Source: Mantis religiosa
Lineage: Eukaryota; Arthropoda; Insecta; Mantodea; Mantidae
Length of the DNA stretch: 64,000 nucleotides
Direction of reading: 5' to 3'
Assembly: GCA_030765055.1 (NCBI GenBank)
Contig: CM060950.1
Location: forward strand, 463,635,689 to 463,699,688
The position numbers and the translations under genes are program-made. Shown here one piece after another: positions 10,796-20,410 of this stretch. Under the pieces are notes generated by a model. That model was not told where the DNA came from and searched no databases. It saw only the letters and a list, made by a program, of their open reading frames with translations. The first letter of the stretch is position 1. Every line of letters begins with the position of its first letter.

Positions 10796-12557
10796 GATCT
10801 TATATTATTTGAAAAAGTATGTGAGTTTGCAATTTTTATTCTAAAATGTGCTTCTCCTATACATTTAGGAACACTATAAGAAGGAACTAGTATGGCGCAG
10901 AGTATAAACCTCTTATTAACTGTACTTATAATCATTTTAAATGTTTCTGGTCACCCGTACAGTTAAAATTATTTGAACTTGTTTTGACCTTTATATTCTA
11001 CTGCACTTTACTTTGATTATTTTGTTTAGGTCCAATGCTTATTCTCCTGAAATTAACCAAGAAACTCGAAAACAAACACCAATTTAAGTGAATACTCCGA
11101 AATTCCTCAATGAATTTACACAATAATATATAGGATTATATTAAAATACAAATTCTACCTTTTGTCATATTTATCACACGTATTAAATAAATGTATTATT
11201 ATGCTCTTTAAAAGGTTACCATGGCTCTGTCTTGATTGTTCTCGAAACAGTGAGAAAGGTACTGGCGCGTTTCGTGAACGTGTACTAAGCACCAATGAGC
11301 GCATCACTTCAGCCAATGTAATGCGCAGGAATTACAAATGACAAATAGATGTTGCGGCAAACCCGCATACCAGTATTAAATTGGGTTCTAAATGGAGCTA
11401 TTAGTTCTCTTATCCTCAGGTGAATGGTTGTAGGAAACGGATTTTGGTGGTTGTTGGCTACTCAGTCGTATTAATAACACTTTGTTTGTTGCAGAATTAT
11501 TTGATTTAATACGTACTAAGTTTGCTTATCGACTTGGATCGGTGACCAACTGTTTTAAAATTCCTAACATAAACTCAATTTTACTTGAAACCCTGGATTA
11601 GTTGTTTAAAGTTACTTCCTTGCGGTTTCTATTTCTTCTTTATACGGCGACTACTTTGCTCTAATAAACTTCTAATGCTGCTTCCCTTACACTGGTTGCA
11701 CTATTCTTAACTTCCCTACATTTCAGACTTATAAATCTTCGCTTCTCTTCTTAACGCGCATGAACACGTCCTTACTGTCGTAGTATCAACTTTTAAGTAA
11801 ATTTTTCTTACTTCGCGATTCAGTTCGAACCTTAACCTGACACCCTCTCTATCTTTATCGCATGACCAAACTAGCTCACCTTTCTCAAATATTACATTAT
11901 TATTGGTTTCTCATTTATTTCAAATTTTCGCATTGGTTTGCAAAACTCATCTAACTCATTGACGTTCAGCCCACCTTGAGTTGGGGAACGCCTACCCTGA
12001 GTTGTTTGAAACGGTATACATCGTTATCAAATCAGCGAATTAAATCCCTTTAGCGCTCATGCTCAACTGCATTTTGATAGCCCCTTTATTCCAACACATT
12101 CCTGGCTGGAAAAATTCTACAGTTCTCAGACATTGAACTTTTACTACCACAAAGAAGTTAACGGTCCTCCCTTCCTGTCTCTCCGAAATGTACAGAGTAT
12201 TACAAGAATATTTTCTTTCCCTTGCCTGGATGCTAGTATGTATGCTATATTAAATTATATTCTTCCCTTCTTATTCTTTAAGTCAACTGCTATTTTAATC
12301 ATTACTCTATCAATTCTAATTTCATATTATTATAACAAGATTTTTATATTAGTTTAGCAAAGCATTTTTATTAATTTATCTTCTATTGTTTAATTATCTG
12401 ATTTGGATTAATTCGCCGCCTCCTAATTGCTGCCTGATACTGTGGTTACAATGTTATGTCCACGTGGAGTAGTCAGGGCGTTATCTGAGAGGTTTCAATC
12501 AACAAAGATAAAGCCAGGATAACCTTTCGAGCAGCACGATAATATATAATTCTTCAA
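10796..12557. other. Intronic stretch, nothing recognised
   Basis: AT-rich intron sequence. A GC-richer segment at about 11220-11400 may be an old repeat, but no second copy was found here. The open frame at 12133-12357 is hydrophobic and AT-driven, without a domain. Confidence 0.45.
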
Positions 12558-12571
12558 TCACTGTTATCTAT

Positions 12572-12778
12572 TTTAGTTAGTTGATGGAAATTAATCATTT
12601 CTTCACACTAGCCGTATATAGGCTAATGCTTTTGACACATAGAGTGAACATGAAAAATTCAATGCCACGGTTGGAGTTTGAACCACGGATCTCCTGGTTT
12701 CCGTCCAGTCGCTCTAAACCATTGAGCTACCATGGCCCACTTGCCGCGGCATTGAATTTTTTATGTTGAATCTATCTG
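12572..12778 (-). repeat. tRNA-derived SINE, type S1, full copy with 14-bp target duplication
   Basis: The duplication TCACTGTTATCTAT flanks the unit exactly at 12558-12571 and 12779-12792. On the minus strand the head reads GCCATGGTAGCTCAATGG (A-box) and then GGTTCAAAC (B-box), with an acceptor-like GCCATGG pairing near the end of the head. The tail ends with the reverse of TTGATGGAAATTAATCATTT. Inverted doubles of the same unit occur at 27349-27709 and 39265-39640. Confidence 0.88.
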
Positions 12779-12959
12779 TCACTGTTATCTATGTTTATTA
12801 TTAGGCATATGTAATTACATAATTGTGTTTGATAGTCAAATTTTATCATTTAAATCCTAGCATTATTACTTCCTCTAAACGTGTACTTATCATTTAATTC
12901 ACACAGCATTTAAACATAAGTTTCTTAGCAAAAGCAACCAACTTGCATTAAGTTGTTAA

Positions 12960-13075
12960 TGGCGGTCATATTATACCGCTCGCAAAAGTTAAAGGCATAT
13001 GAGCGCTGGCCAATGCTCAAGCGGAGCGCTGTTGCCAAGCGTGGTGGATGTACCAACAGGTACTTGGCACGTTTT
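12960..13075 (+). repeat. Short dispersed repeat R6, plus copy
   Basis: It contains CGCAAAAGTTAAAGGCATAT followed by an AGCGCTG...CCAAGCGTGGTG block. The same order of blocks, with about 30 extra bases between them, occurs on the minus strand at 14965-14850. It is an unclassified short repeat, possibly the ends of one larger insertion. Confidence 0.55.
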
Positions 13076-13439
13076 CACTCCAGCAACGGTTCTGCCTATT
13101 TTTCCTGTAATTAAACAGCACATTAAATATTCCTAAAACATTAAGACCTACCTTGACACACGTCACAGCAGTGGAACAGCAAGCACGGTTTCCAATCCAG
13201 TAACCTGCTTTCCAACTTCGTAGGTCTTTCTCTGAGTTTGAAATGCAGGCACGCTCCCTTTTTCCACGGATGAAACTGCTTCATTACAAATTCATGACAC
13301 TGTATGTGCACTACCCACATCATAAGCTTCTACAGTTAATTGCTAGGTTTTCGAAAACTCTACACTTTCCCTATATTCTGGATTGGAGAGTTTCGTAGAA
13401 ACTTGTTCATATTAAATATAATTTTTCTGCCCCGAAAAG

Positions 13440-14415
13440 CAATCACTTCACGCTTGTGGATCGAAAAATCACTTGTCCCAGCTTCGAGGGTCATGCTCAC
13501 GCATTCGTACCACAAACAATGGAGAAAATACCAGCAGAACCAGCAGAAGATGCGAGTCGCCCAGGTTTATCTGGGTGGGGTGTTTGCTGCCCAGCACCTA
13601 GCCGCTTAGTGCGGCTTTATCTGGGCAGTATAAAAGAAATGTTGATTTTCACAGGCGGATGTCCTAGGCACTGTTATATCTGCCTTAAATGGGCGCTAGT
13701 GCCTCGTCGGGGCTGTGCACCCGGTGCTGGCTGCGCTCTTCTGCCTGCCCAGTTCTGGGCATGGGGGTATAGTGGCTCTATAGTGACCTATAGTGGAAAG
13801 TGGCCCTGTTCAGTTTAGGTTATCCAATGTATCTTTGGGCAGCTGGTAAGTCGGTCTGCGGCGAGGAGCCCTATGGCCATAACGGCCAAGGGTATTCACC
13901 AGATTATTGTGATGGTATTCTAGTTTACTGTAGATGGTACGGTTTCTCTCCCGCACCACGTCCACAATAAATGGGACTCCGGAGTGGGTGTGAAGGGTAT
14001 GGGACGGGAATCTACGTCCAGTACCTAGATAATTCGCAACGCCCTGTACTGGATGCGCCGTAGTCTGCGAATAGTGGTCGGAGCCGCTGATCCCCAGACT
14101 TCGCAGCCTTACATAATCAGGGGCGGTATAATCGCCCGATACAGGCGTAGTTTGAGGTGTGATGGCATAGTGGATTTCAAGACTGGGTACAATTGCCTGA
14201 GCGCTAAATGCCCTTGTCCGGCTTTGACCCGGACATGAGGGGCGTAGGTGAGGCCGCGATCGAGAAGGACGCCAAGGTATTTGGCAGAGGGAACCCAGAG
14301 GATTTGCCTCTGTCTCAACCTCAGCAACCAATCCGGACGCCTGGCTCGGATCTTAGCCAGCAGAAGAGCTGGCCGATGGCTCGGAGCTGGCGCTGCAGCG
14401 GAGGATGACCATATC
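13440..14415 (-). pseudogene. 3' end of a jockey-type LINE (reverse transcriptase C-terminus plus 3' UTR)
   Basis: On the minus strand, about 14330-14109 reads SAKYLGVLLDRGLTYAPHV, then LRQLYPVLKSTMP and LKLRLYRAIIPPL. This is the conserved post-catalytic RT segment of non-LTR elements (K(Y/F)LGV.LD..L....H). It continues, with a stop and frame changes, as GCEVWGSAAPTTIRRLRRIQ and then GVPFIVDVVRERNRTIYSK before TAA near 13815. About 13815-13440 is a non-coding, GC-richer segment that looks like the 3' UTR. The catalytic YADD region is missing, so this is a 5'-truncated, inactive copy lying in the intron in antisense to the host gene. Confidence 0.85.
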
Positions 14416-14849
14416 TTAGGTTCTTGTTTATGTGTATGATAATAATTTAATGTACTATTAGGAATATTTCAGCTCGAATTCGAATCAAGACTTAACTATG
14501 TCCACTGTAAAAAAATAACAAACCCCACTCTGAAAACGAACTGAATATTAACTCGGTCTGATTCAAACTGCGTGCAGTAAGTGACCTGTTTATTTATGCT
14601 TGAGGTAAGTGTTCTCAGGTAGGAATGCTGTTCTTTTTCAGGCTTATCTGTGTTGAATGAATGGATGTTGGATAACCAAAACCATATGAAAGACAAAACA
14701 TGCATCGCTTGCGTTCTAAATATTTTAGAGTTGGGATTTTTGTATGGCCAGAATCAGAAAATACAATTCCTTCTTATTATGAGATCCACATCTGTCATTT
14801 TCAAATATTAATATCCGAGCGTAATTAATGAGATAATATTCTCAGTTTA

Positions 14850-14970
14850 GGATCGTGAGATGTGTGCACCACATTCGGCAGCGCTGGTAGGAGGAGCATG
14901 GTTGGGTTTCGCTGGAGTCTGCAAGTAGGGCCCGCCTCCATATGCCTTTAACTTTTGCGAATATTATAAG
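14850..14970 (-). repeat. Short dispersed repeat R6, minus copy
   Basis: The reverse complement contains TTCGCAAAAGTTAAAGGCAT followed by CCAGCGCTGCCGAATGTGGT. The shared core with 12974-12995 is 22 bases without a mismatch. The orientation is opposite to the copy at 12960-13075. Confidence 0.55.
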
Positions 14971-15167
14971 TATGCAGGGTCTAGGGCGAACGACCTTGAT
15001 ACTGCTCTTGAACACAGGACAGTGATTCATTTTGTTTTCACCTGAATATTTGTGTTATCATGAAACATTAGTATGCAATATGCATACGATAATACTCATT
15101 CTCGAAATATCCACTTACCTCAATTATATTACACTATATCTTAATGTACGAGTATTCATTGATATGT

Positions 15168-15417
15168 ACGAGGGCTGATCAACATCGACCAGGTACTCCA
15201 TTTGAGGATTCTGAAGCAGTGCTCAAGAAAAGTGAGGCGATTCTCAAGGACCTGACAAAGAATGGTCTGCAGCACGTGTTCAAGGACTGGCAGAGACGCT
15301 ATAAAAAGTGCATTGAAGTTCAAGGGAACTACTATGAAAATGATCATGTAAACATTGAATTGCTGCAATAAACATCTTTGAAAAAATCAGTCTCAGTCTT
15401 TGTTGATCAGGCCTCGT
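15168..15417 (+). mobile_element. Internally deleted mariner element keeping the transposase C-terminus
   Basis: The inverted ends are TACGAGGGCTGATCAAC (15168-15184) and the reverse complement of GTTGATCAGGCCTCGTA (15400-15416). These are the typical TACGAGG..TGATCAA termini of one mariner branch. Between them the plus strand encodes GTPFEDSEAVLKKSEAIL, DWQRRYKKCIEVQGNYYE and a stop at 15369-15371. This matches the mariner transposase tail (F.....EAV....L..L......F..W..R..KCI...G.Y.E). The HTH and DDD catalytic region are absent, so it is a non-autonomous relic of about 250 bases. Confidence 0.85.
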
Positions 15418-15485
15418 ATATGTATGTTCATTACTTACCTTGTAATACACGTAAATGTTTTGATACATTTGTGTTATATTTTCAG

Positions 15486-16150
15486 ATGCTGCCCTTATTT
15501 ACACATTTAAAAAAAGTAAACCAATTTCTACAGAATTACTTTTCGCTCACTAAATCTATAACAGAGCTAAGCAAACTGGAAAGCAGTGTTGACCAGTATA
15601 GGATTTCCTTACAAACTTTTCTGCCACCTGTGCATCAAACTGTTACTGCTGTGGCAGATTCACAAAACTCTGTACTACAACCAATTGCTGAGAATGGTGA
15701 ACTGTCAGCCTTTCAATATGTTGTGCAGCTGCTCAACGGAGAGCTCCTGGCTGAACATAATTACCTACATCATCATGCAAAGATTACACCTTTGGTCACT
15801 GACGAGTATATATTGCCTGATGCAATACCTGAAGTTGTGAAAACACCAGAAACGGGTAGAGATACTCGAATAATACCCGAGACACAAAATGGGACTGAAA
15901 TTAAACCCTGTAGTACCCTTCAAAATGTGGTATTACTAAACGAACGCTCTACAGATCTACCGAATGCTCCTCAAAAAGCAGCCAAAGGTGTCATAAGAAT
16001 TGATTCCCAGCGTTCTGTGCATGGTGAACGTGCCGGTGGTAATAAGGTTTTGCACCTGGAGTCATCATCTTCGGCCTCCTCGTCATCCAGAAGTTTACTT
16101 CGGACGAACCTTTCGACGGTTAAAGCGGACAGAGGCGGCATTTACCGTAG
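15486..16150 (+). CDS. Large internal exon of the gene
   Basis: The acceptor is ATTTTCAG at 15478-15485. The donor is TAG|GTAAGT at 16151, near perfect. It is phase 0 in and phase 2 out and encodes 221 complete codons starting MLPLFTHLKKVNQFLQNYF. An earlier in-frame ATG exists but lies in intron sequence, and the previous exon joins in phase here. The first 60 residues are helical and leucine-rich (SLTKSITELSKLESSVDQY). The middle has LSAFQYVVQLLNGELLAEHN. The end is low-complexity (HLESSSSASSSSRSLL), probably disordered. No enzyme motif is visible and the family is not recognised. Confidence 0.82.
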
Positions 16151-16424
16151 GTAAGTAAAACGCTATTATAAACATAAGATACACTGTGTCCTTATAAGTT
16201 ATGGTAGAATTTTTTCCAGTCAGTGAAAGAAACGACAAAAATAGAAATATAAAACCTTCGTCAAATGAAGAAAAAATTCTCTAATCTTGCAATTCCTGGT
16301 CAATACGATTTGACGAGGCTTCTATTTACCTATACATCAAGCGCAACGGATAGTCTTCGTTTTTCTCCCTTATGTCCTTGATATAACAACATAAGGGAGT
16401 ACATCAGATAATTGTAGTGCTTGA

Positions 16425-16638
16425 TGCCCGTTTTACTACATACGCACCGAAGGTGGTGACACTGATATTACAGAAATGAAGGTTCAGCACCGGCGGGAAG
16501 AGATGGCGAAGGAAAGTGGAGCAACCGGAGGAAACCCGCACTGAAGCTCCTAATTTTTGTCCATCATAAATCTCACATGCAGTACCTGGGATCGAACCCG
16601 GGATGCTTTTCCGGGAGACGAGCCACCGCAAGGTCCGA
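16425..16638 (-). repeat. tRNA-derived SINE, type S3, copy 2
   Basis: Homologous to the unit at 1-231 in the same orientation. Shared blocks include TTTACTACATACG, GGTGGTGACA, ATGAAG.T..AGCACCGG and TGGGATCGAACCCG. The tRNA-like A-box part near 16620 is more degraded than in copy 1. Confidence 0.72.
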
Positions 16639-18931
16639 GCACAACAGGGTCCTGTCATTCAGGTCATTGGGGTTGCGGAATCCTTGTAGCACATGTTCAG
16701 GTCCGGGATGTTTGTTTCCTAAGTTAATCTTTTTCGGTTTCTGATAATTTGCATCCTGCTATACAAGGGATATTATATATTTTGATTAGTCACTCCTTTC
16801 CTTCGCCACACGTTACTACATAAAGCTTTATCTCTTCCATATGCAGAGGTTGAAATTGGACGCTGCTCCACAACATTTTACGACTCTTTATTAATGCATT
16901 ATTAGCACCGTAGTTCGGTATATTAGGAACTATAAACCGAGGGTTCAGCTTCAGGAGTTATCAATTTACTAACGCGGGAACATGCGGTAATATGAGGACA
17001 ACTTCAGTTAAGTAAAGCTGAGCTCCTTTATAAACCTGGTAAGAGGTAGTTGGGTTTAAAACTGTAATTCAACTGACAAAGATTACGGTTAACATTTCGG
17101 TTAACCTGCGGTTACCAAAAGCCGTAGGAACCTGACAAACCAGAGTTGAAGGGCAGTCTTACTACCTCCCTTAATTTCCCAACCATATTTACATCCATCA
17201 CACCATTAAATGGTTATGTCCTGACAAGGTAGGTGTGAGATAAACGTACCTCGCGCTGTCCTCAGTCTGCCGTCAGCATTGGTTAACCCATATGATACCC
17301 GTTTAGCAAATACGGCAGTAACACTGCTCGTTTAGCATTGTCAACTATGTGTATCTTGCACGCGACAGCTGACAAATGTAACTATTCCCCATTTTGTGCT
17401 ATGGTTTATCTTTCATTGCCTGTCAGTAAAACCCAACATTTATCTAATCTTCCATCTTTCCTTCCCACATTTGATTAGCTTAAGTTTCTTTATGCTGGTG
17501 ACCAATAACGCCTCGGGCTAGTTTTCAGCAAAACATATTTTTCTAGTTACTTCAGGCGTATTTTTCTCCATTAATAGATTCTACATTCCCCAACAGCTAC
17601 TTTTATTCCTTTTTACGATATTTTCACAGGAATATGCAGTGTACTGGTCATGCCTCAGAATAGATTTTCCTCGTTCCGTATGTTTAGTTTCGGAGAATTA
17701 TTTGTTCTATCGTAATACAATATTTTAATTAACCCATACACACAGATATATGTGTATATACAGTGATAGTGTATATATACACTATCCGTAAGTTTTGTTT
17801 ATTTTATTTCATTACATGTACTGCAACGGAAAAATGTTCCAGCCCCAGGTTTTAGAAAAAGGGCTACCTGAAACACCGAAAAGAAGTATGCATGTTAAAC
17901 TTGGTGTTTTTGCATATTTGTCATCTCCGAAGGTTGTGCCAAAAGGATTTTTGATCTAATCATACGCTTAAATTATCGATGTATCAAAACGACGCTTTTT
18001 TATTAATCCTTTCTGTCCCGGCGTCCGTTATAATGGACTTAAGCTTTTCTTCCTATATAAATGGTGTTAACGGATTTTTCTCCTATAGTCTTATACTGTA
18101 CTTAACCAGTTAAGCATGTGCATTTTAGACGTTTGAATTGATTTTTGTTTCACAATTTACATTACACTGATTTACATTGTACGATCAGGGCTATTCAAGT
18201 CAGTTATTTTAAAGTGTCCCAGACGGCCTCATGTAAATCGGTTTCGAATTAAATGAAGACGGAAATTAGTAGCAAAATAATTAGTGACTGAAAGGGTTAA
18301 ATTTAATTTTTATTAAAACCAACTTAGGCAATTCCAATAAAAAAGGTAAAAGGTTCACTTGTAAGGCACAGGATTAATATTCTATGAATAGCTTCAGTGT
18401 CACAGTTATTTTATGGCTATGAAAATTATTTCAGAACCAAAATGTAGAATCCTATTAAATTATTAAAAATAAATGAGGATCGAGAACAAATTCCCCTTTA
18501 GAATGTGGCTTTGATCCTATGGGATCTTCACCTTTGCCATTTTATGTAAGATTTTTTAATTAATATTAAAATTAATAATCTTAATTAAATCTTTCAAATT
18601 CGAGAACAAAATATCTAATATACTCTGTTTAACGGCCTAACCGATTACAGAGAATTTCTTATTTTTGATCAGAATTAGCTAAAAGATTCTGAAAGAACAT
18701 ACTTTCATAAAGCTATGCAAAGCTATGCAGAGAATAAAAAATGAAAACTAGAGTAGGTTGAAACTGTCATTTATTGCTAAAACATTAGGATATTTTTAGT
18801 AATTTATACTTAATGTGTACATTAATCCGCTCAATAATTTGTACTATTCTCCCAAACCGTCACGTTTGTTAACGTTATACTTTTTTTCCCTTTATGGCGG
18901 CATTAAAGGTCAGCTTATTAATTCCTTTCAG
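16639..18931. other. Rest of the third intron, nothing recognised
   Basis: AT-rich. A small palindrome, TGTATATACAGTGATAGTGT followed by ATATATACACTA, lies at about 17753-17783. AT-only inverted sequences lie at about 18555-18590. No coding signal. Confidence 0.5.
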
Positions 18932-19019
18932 GAAGATGCCATCAGGTGAAGAGACTAGCGACCTTCAACCAATCAAGATCCCGAAACTGAAGACGGATCT
19001 CCTTAAACCACTTCCATGA
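18932..19019 (+). CDS. Terminal exon of the gene
   Basis: The acceptor is TTCCTTTCAG at 18922-18931, with a good pyrimidine tract. With phase 2 from the previous exon it reads KMPSGEETSDLQPIKIPKL, then KTDLLKPLP and TGA at 19017-19019. The tail is basic and proline-containing. The phase match across a 2.8-kb intron and the good acceptor make this a convincing last exon. Confidence 0.78.
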
Positions 19020-19172
19020 AGGTCTATCATCTGCCATTCTACTTGCTAATAAGCAGTAGTGAAGCAAATTTTAATATCCGTTAAAGAAACTTTAGAACTT
19101 AAGTAAATGTATTTAAAAATGAATGACATGGATTTTAGTTTATACTGACCCAGATTAGCGCAGTAATTTATG

Positions 19173-19178
19173 AATAAA
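19173..19178 (+). promoter_or_regulatory. Candidate polyadenylation signal AATAAA
   Basis: A canonical hexamer 154 bases after the stop codon at 19019, in the expected strand and range for a 3' UTR. AATAAA is common by chance in AT-rich DNA, so only its position supports it. Confidence 0.5.
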
Positions 19179-19374
19179 TGATGGATACACCTCCACAAGC
19201 AAATTTATTTCATCATTTGGCTTTCTAGAGTTGATTTTAACCTTCAGTAGATTTCATTGTATTATATGTTACGGTAGCATTAGAAATTAAACATTTTCTG
19301 CAGTTTCACATCATTTTTGGACAGAAAACCACAACATTGGCCACAACATTAAACTGTTAAAATCTTTAAGTACA

Positions 19375-19655
19375 CCCATAGAATTGGATATTTGGGAAAA
19401 AATATTTATAAACAAAAACCGTGATAAAGTTATAAGTTTTGAAATCCCGGCATTAAATGAAGTATTAAAACTTAGTGCCCCTAACACCAGATGGCAGACT
19501 GATCGGAGCTCCGTAGTAGTGGAAGAAGAGGAAGGTTCAAGTCACCAAACAGTTGAGGATGAGATCGAATGATCTTGAAAACGTTTCAATTATACAACAA
19601 GTAAGTGAAGGCTGAATGTAAACATAGTGACTCATAAATTCAAACTTAAATATTT
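19375..19655 (+). pseudogene. Unnamed repeated ORF family, copy B, with its 3' end sequence
   Basis: The open frame reads DIWEKIFINKNRDKVISFEI, then ALNEVLKLSAPNTRWQTD, and ends EEEEGSSHQTVEDEIE at a TGA (19570-19572). It shares the FEIP core and the following R.QT block with the inverted pair at 3286-4375. The stretch 19541-19655, which covers the stop codon and the bases after it, is nearly identical to each arm of the palindrome at 63491-63693. The family's 3' end therefore appears three times in the window. No start codon or upstream domain is clear. Function is unknown; a mobile-element origin is inferred from the repetition. Confidence 0.6.
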
Positions 19656-20145
19656 TTATGGTGCTTACCTCCCATTTTTACCACAAAGGGCATCAAAGAC
19701 GGTGGTCGCTGATGATACAAGGAATGGAGTTACATTTGGTAAGAAAAATTTACAGGCTTTAATTCAGTTACCTTCACAACATTTGCTGCTTATGATAACT
19801 GAGCAAACCCTGGAAAGGCCTCAATCAGTGAGTACTTCCAAATGTGAGCCTCATAAACACACTTGACTCGATAGGATATTTTGTGGTATATAAATGTATG
19901 TAAATACATTTAAGGAATCTTTATGACAAGCTATTGCTTAATACCTTCTGACACATGGAAGGTGGGCGTTTCCTTGACATGTCAATTCATTGGCTAATAG
20001 ATTGTTCAATTTTAGTTGTCATAGAAAACTGAAGCTAGTATAGCAGCAGCTTCCTTAAATGTTAAAATACGTTTTTAAAATACCTACTTAGGATTTAATA
20101 ACATTTAATGCAAATTTAATGCAAAATGTATTCATAATAATAAAG
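19656..20145. other. Non-coding stretch after copy B
   Basis: An open frame at 19627-19866 begins inside the repeat end and shows no recognisable domain. It could be further material of the same element (KTVVADDTRNGVTFGKKNLQ), but there is no second copy to compare. The rest is AT-rich. Confidence 0.35.
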
Positions 20146-20156
20146 TGGATGTTGAT

Positions 20157-20399
20157 TTTTTTTTTTTTTTTTTTTTTTTGTAAATTTACGTCATATCGGA
20201 CGATGAATGGAATGGGTGAAATTATGCTCAAATGATCCCCCAGGTTCCATAGAGCTTAGAGTTAACCAACATTCATCTTTCAGAATAAGGGAAACCCCCG
20301 GAAAAACCTTACCCAGGTAACTCACCCTGACCGAGATTCGAAATCAGGACCTCTTGAACGTTAGGCAGACACTCTACCACCACGCAACCGAGGCGGGCT
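20157..20399 (-). repeat. tRNA-derived SINE, type S2, full copy with 11-bp target duplication
   Basis: TGGATGTTGAT flanks the unit at 20146-20156 and 20400-20410. A 23-base T run (20157-20179) is the poly(A) tail of an element inserted on the minus strand. The head on that strand reads AGCCCGCCTCGGTTGCGTGG, TCTGCCTAACGTTCAAGAGG and a B-box-like region near 20345-20332. Five further S2 copies are in the window. Confidence 0.9.
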
Positions 20400-20410
20400 T
20401 GGATGTTGAT

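Larger units (their letters stand above)
4457..19019 (+). other. Span of the 3' part of an unrecognised multi-exon gene
   Basis: Four exons (4457-4727, 5860-5981, 15486-16150, 18932-19019) have lengths of 271, 122, 665 and 88 bases. Their junction phases are 1, 0 and 2, so they join without a frame break into 1146 bases: 381 codons plus TGA. Introns are about 1.1, 9.5 and 2.8 kb. The first exon has an open acceptor at TTGCAG and no good ATG, so earlier exons lie further upstream, probably outside the window. The product is lysine-, glutamate- and glutamine-rich in its first part (likely coiled coil) and has a Ser-rich, then basic and Pro-containing tail. I see no catalytic motif. A cytoskeletal, centrosomal or trafficking coiled-coil protein is possible but unproven. 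An AATAAA at 19173-19178 is a suitable polyadenylation signal. Confidence 0.75.

Noticed and set aside
13810..14331. 173-codon minus-strand ORF as a host gene
   Set aside because: Its second half and the overlapping frame at 14109-14327 together make the C-terminal part of a LINE reverse transcriptase with frame breaks.
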